This document shows positions 60,413 to 64,000 of a DNA stretch of 64,000 nucleotides, piece after piece. The notes under the pieces are model-generated. The model ran no database searches, was not told the origin of the DNA, and saw only the letters and a list, made by a program, of their open reading frames with translations. The first letter of the stretch is position 1; the number at the start of each line of letters is the position of its first letter. A program made the translations under genes and the position numbers. The stretch covers positions 22,390,922-22,454,921 of the forward strand of contig NC_086248.1 in the NCBI RefSeq assembly GCF_021018805.1, in the 5' to 3' direction. The stretch is from Prinia subflava. Taxonomy: Eukaryota; Chordata; Aves; Passeriformes; Cisticolidae.

Positions 60413-63400
60413 CCTGCATCTCTGAAATTAGGAGTCATCGTTTCTTCTCAATATGACAGTCATTTAACCTCAGAAAGTTACAGCCAAAATGAAGGGATTA
60501 GCAAATACTTAGTGTTTGTTTCATATTTTCACAGCAAAATAAAGAGAGAAAGTACAAAAAGTAATAATAAAAAAGTACTACATTCCAAAATCACAGGGAG
60601 AAACCCAAAGAAGCTATACATCTTTTCCATAATTTATTAGTTATTTTGACAAGTGATCAAACCAAGGGCTATTGGAAGAAAACATACCAGGAGATTTTAT
60701 TAAATAAATAAAAATTTTAAAAACCTTCAAATAACCTAATTCCTAAGTAATCTCTAAACACATGGTACAATGATGTGGAACAAGAGTTCATTGCCATCAA
60801 GGCTTGTAATAAAAGCAATATCTTCTATCTTCTTCCATGTCAGCTATCAATGTAAAAATTTGAGAGAGCTGATAAATAGATTAAACTGGACTTGGAGACA
60901 TTATTAGGTTTTTTCCCCATAAGGTTTGATTTCTCTGCTGCAAAATAAATAATTCAACATAAAATTCAAAAAATATTTTTTGTAATAATGTTACATAAAT
61001 GTTATATTTAAAAAATTCCACTGAACTTTGATTGCATGCACATTCAGAGTGTAATGTATAGTATATAAAAGATATTATAACTGAACTCCACGGAAAATAA
61101 GCCTGCACACAGCAGGGCTTCTTGTTGTGCTAGTAATGTGTTATTGAGAAGGATATAATGCTTCTCCCACAATTTACAGACTATTTTATTGTCAGTGCTG
61201 ACAATTAGACCGTAACTACTATAAATAGATGTATCTTAATTGCCTGGGTTAATAATATATTAAAGTATATCTTTAGGTCTTAATATACGTGTATGTATTC
61301 AAAGATCTAGGAGCAGACTGCCTTCATCCATCTGTGCACACATTTTTGTTTAATAAGTACTTTCATCAGGGAAATCCTGAACAAAAGACAAAAACATGTA
61401 TCTTTTTCAGGACAAAACCTTTTCAGCCAGGACCGCAGTGTTCATGTGGTGTGAGTACATCACCTTGGATCCAGAACATGCATTTTCTCATTAGCTATTC
61501 CATCTTTGTAAGTAAGGTCCTAAATTCAATAACTCTCACTGGCAGGCCAATTTGTTTTTAACAGCTACTCTCTTTGCAAGACACCTTGTACTGCAGTCAT
61601 GGGGTTTTATTCATTTGAATCATATGGCTAAATATAATTATAGCTGTCAATTACTTTGTACTTTCAAAAACACAGAAAATGTCTTACATTGTATATAAGG
61701 CACCATTAGTGGAATTGTTTCCTTCCTAATTGGCAGAGGTTGGAAGTGTTCTTCAGGCTTTTTGGATTTCTTCTGTGCTTGCCCTCCCCCCATCCTTTTT
61801 TCAGAAAAAAATCCCAGAAATTAATTTTATCCAGTGACATTTATATGTAAATACTTCAAAGAGCTGGCAGTGCCAGCCAGAATATGGACTATAATAATCT
61901 GACGTAAGGCATTAAACCTCCAGAAAACCTGATTTACTTATGCAATCTTTGACAAGGTTAACCTCAAATTCTTCCATAATCTGTGGGAGAACTTAAACAG
62001 AAAAGGTAAACCACCTCCTCACCAGGACTACCTACAGCTACCCTGGGTAGGACAGTTGGAAATGTGCCCTCAGTTAAGGGAGGCAAATACAGAACTCCTG
62101 TACCCTCACTCGGGGCTACAGCGAAGAACAGGAGTATATGTAGGGATGGAGGAGAAGGGACTGGGATTGCCTGGACATTTCTCCTTCCCCTCTACAATTC
62201 AAAGAGACAAATAATCCCTGAATGAATCTTGGAAAGCAAAAGTCAACCTAACCTTCTGCTAATGAGGCAGTCCCCTTAAAGCTGCTGCCTAATTACCTTA
62301 CATCTCGTAGACAGAATCTCACCCCAGGGGCCTTTAAAATAGTCTTTCCCTTTATTCCTCAAGCCTGGAGGTGACAGATGTATTTAGCATTGATTAAACC
62401 CTGGAAAAAGGCAGAGCTAGTCCCTGCAGTAAGGTGTGCTCTGCTCCGTTTCCACATGGGCACTCCTTCTCCACAGCCCACAGAGGCACCGCCCAGCACC
62501 CGTGGAGCATTTCAGGAGCAGGCTTGGAGCCTGCCCTTGTTCTCAGTGTCTCCCTGGCTTCCTTCCCAAACACACTGACAGAAGGCACCTCTCAGTGAAT
62601 GAACAGGGTGTTTTCAGCCTTAGCCAGCTTGGTCCCCACACTCGATAGTCATCTCACCAGCATTTAGGTGTGCTATTCAACTTTCCTTTCAGTGACATAG
62701 CTTATTACTGAATTCTTCTCCCTCCATCTCTTCCTGCAGAATGTCTGAATGCCTATTCTGTTGCAAGGAATCATCAGCTGGCTGGGGCTTGGGAGGGTGA
62801 TTGGGTGGGTTTTTTTGGTTTGGGTTTTCTCTTTTTCCTCTGATTTTTTCATGTCTGAGAGCAGATTTGGGACACATCTGTAAGTTTGCAACACATTTTT
62901 GGCTCCCACAAGAACTGTGTCACCAAGCACATATAACTTCAATGATTATTAAATGTTTCCAACATAGTCTTAGGAAACAAACATTCCTTGGAGAATATGT
63001 TATAACAAACTGACCTCCAAATTTCTTTCACAAACCTATGATTCAATGACAATGATTTCATAGCTCACCTCCATAGTGGTAATTTTATTTACTTGATATT
63101 TTAAAAAATGTATTTCCTAGAAACTCACCTGGTAGTGATTGCAAAATTGCATTAAAAACTATAAACAGATGGTTCTCCCAACTTGCTGGCTATCAAATTC
63201 ATTTATCATCACCTTCTCAGAGGTGGTTAACATAAAACAGAAATGTTCAGCAGCCTTTAATAACCACTGGCTCCACAAACTATATTAAGTATATGAAGAC
63301 AGCTTTCAGCAGCAAAGTATATTTGATCTCTCCAGAGGAATAGCCTCAATTATTGGCAGTGAATTTAAATTAGATTCACAAGATTTTAAGGGAGTCAAAA

Positions 63401-64000
63401 TGCTACAGAAAAACATCTTACCTAAAAAATAAGGACCTTGCAGTAAAAGATATTAGATTTTAAATTTATTTTTATTTGAAAAATATTCCTGCAGAATGAG
63501 AGACTTCACACAGCAGTTCATGCACCTCATGACTACTGCCACAGTTTTACAAAAGAATTTCAATATTGTATTGCAAGTGAATGAAGTTCCATAACTACTA
63601 CAAATTTGCATTCACTTAAAATAAAACACCTGTACTATGCAATTTAGAAGTTAAATATTGCAAAGTGACAGTTTTCGACAATTATTGAAAATACTGAATT
63701 ATGTTGCCAGACTCCATCTGGATCCTAATTTAAGAATGCATACATTTCAACTGAAAAAAGCACATCATGAAGCCTATGAAGGCTTAATGGTGTGTGAAAA
63801 TTATACCAGGTATATGAAAAATCCATAGTAAGTGTAATTTGGAACAGCTCTATTGCTGAAGTGAGACACAGCCTTGCTTCTTAGAGGCAAAAATTTCTTC
63901 TCACTTTTTAAGCTAGGTCAGAGGATACAATGGAAATTCATTCATCTTTTTTTGAGAAATGCAGTAGAGGTATTTTCTTCAAGGTATATGACCTCTACAA
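60413..64000. other. Unique sequence to the window end, nothing recognised
   Basis: About 3.6 kb, AT-rich apart from a GC-richer patch at about 62430-62600. A short G/T-rich run lies at 62798-62828. No gene, named repeat or RNA recognised. Confidence 0.5.

Overview
The window is AT-rich vertebrate nuclear DNA with no convincing protein-coding exon, tRNA, rRNA or CRISPR array. The interspersed repeats point to a bird, most likely a songbird. At least eight pieces of CR1 LINE retrotransposon are present, most ending in the family's 3' tail (variants of ATTCTATGA). There are also several endogenous-retrovirus LTRs, mostly standing alone, of the kind that expanded in passerines. The species call is an inference from repeat families, not from any gene. 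All long open frames fall in repeats, in A/C-only simple sequence, or look like chance ORFs, so the window is probably intergenic or one long intron. Layout: (1) 1-4.5 kb holds two copies of one ERVL-like LTR in opposite orientation. The left copy is cut by the window edge. The right copy is a complete solo LTR flanked by the 5-bp duplication GTGTC. Between them lie a 259-nt A/C tract and a CR1 3' end. (2) 4.5-19 kb is mostly unique AT-rich sequence with two more CR1 3' ends (6.7 and 14.3 kb), several strand-asymmetric A/C or G/T tracts (8.3, 10.1, 11.6, 13.1 kb), and a cluster of a hairpin plus three tandem duplications at 17.9-18.35 kb. (3) 19.16-19.70 kb is a GC-rich block bounded exactly by a 10-bp inverted repeat, probably an unrecognised LTR or transposon. 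(4) 23.2-23.7 kb is a minus-strand LTR with TATA box and poly(A) signal. (5) 24-47 kb is largely unique and holds a G/T tract (28.1 kb), a CR1 (32.1 kb), an unrecognised 230-bp direct repeat in two copies (38.2 and 39.8 kb) and a perfect tandem hairpin (44.6 kb). (6) 47.5-52.2 kb holds two minus-strand CR1 elements. The first is about 3.3 kb and keeps decayed remains of ORF1 (esterase), endonuclease and reverse transcriptase. (7) 52-64 kb is unique sequence with a CR1 scrap (56.5 kb), a CR1 3' end (57.0 kb) and a second complete solo LTR (59507-60407) flanked by GCTTC. Nothing here forms a working gene system. CR1 copies are 5'-truncated and their catalytic motifs are broken, and the complete LTRs have lost their internal genes. 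The items most worth follow-up are the inverted-repeat-bounded block at 19.16 kb, the unknown repeat pair at 38-40 kb, the hairpins at 18.3 and 44.6 kb, and the stepwise identity between the two inverted LTRs.
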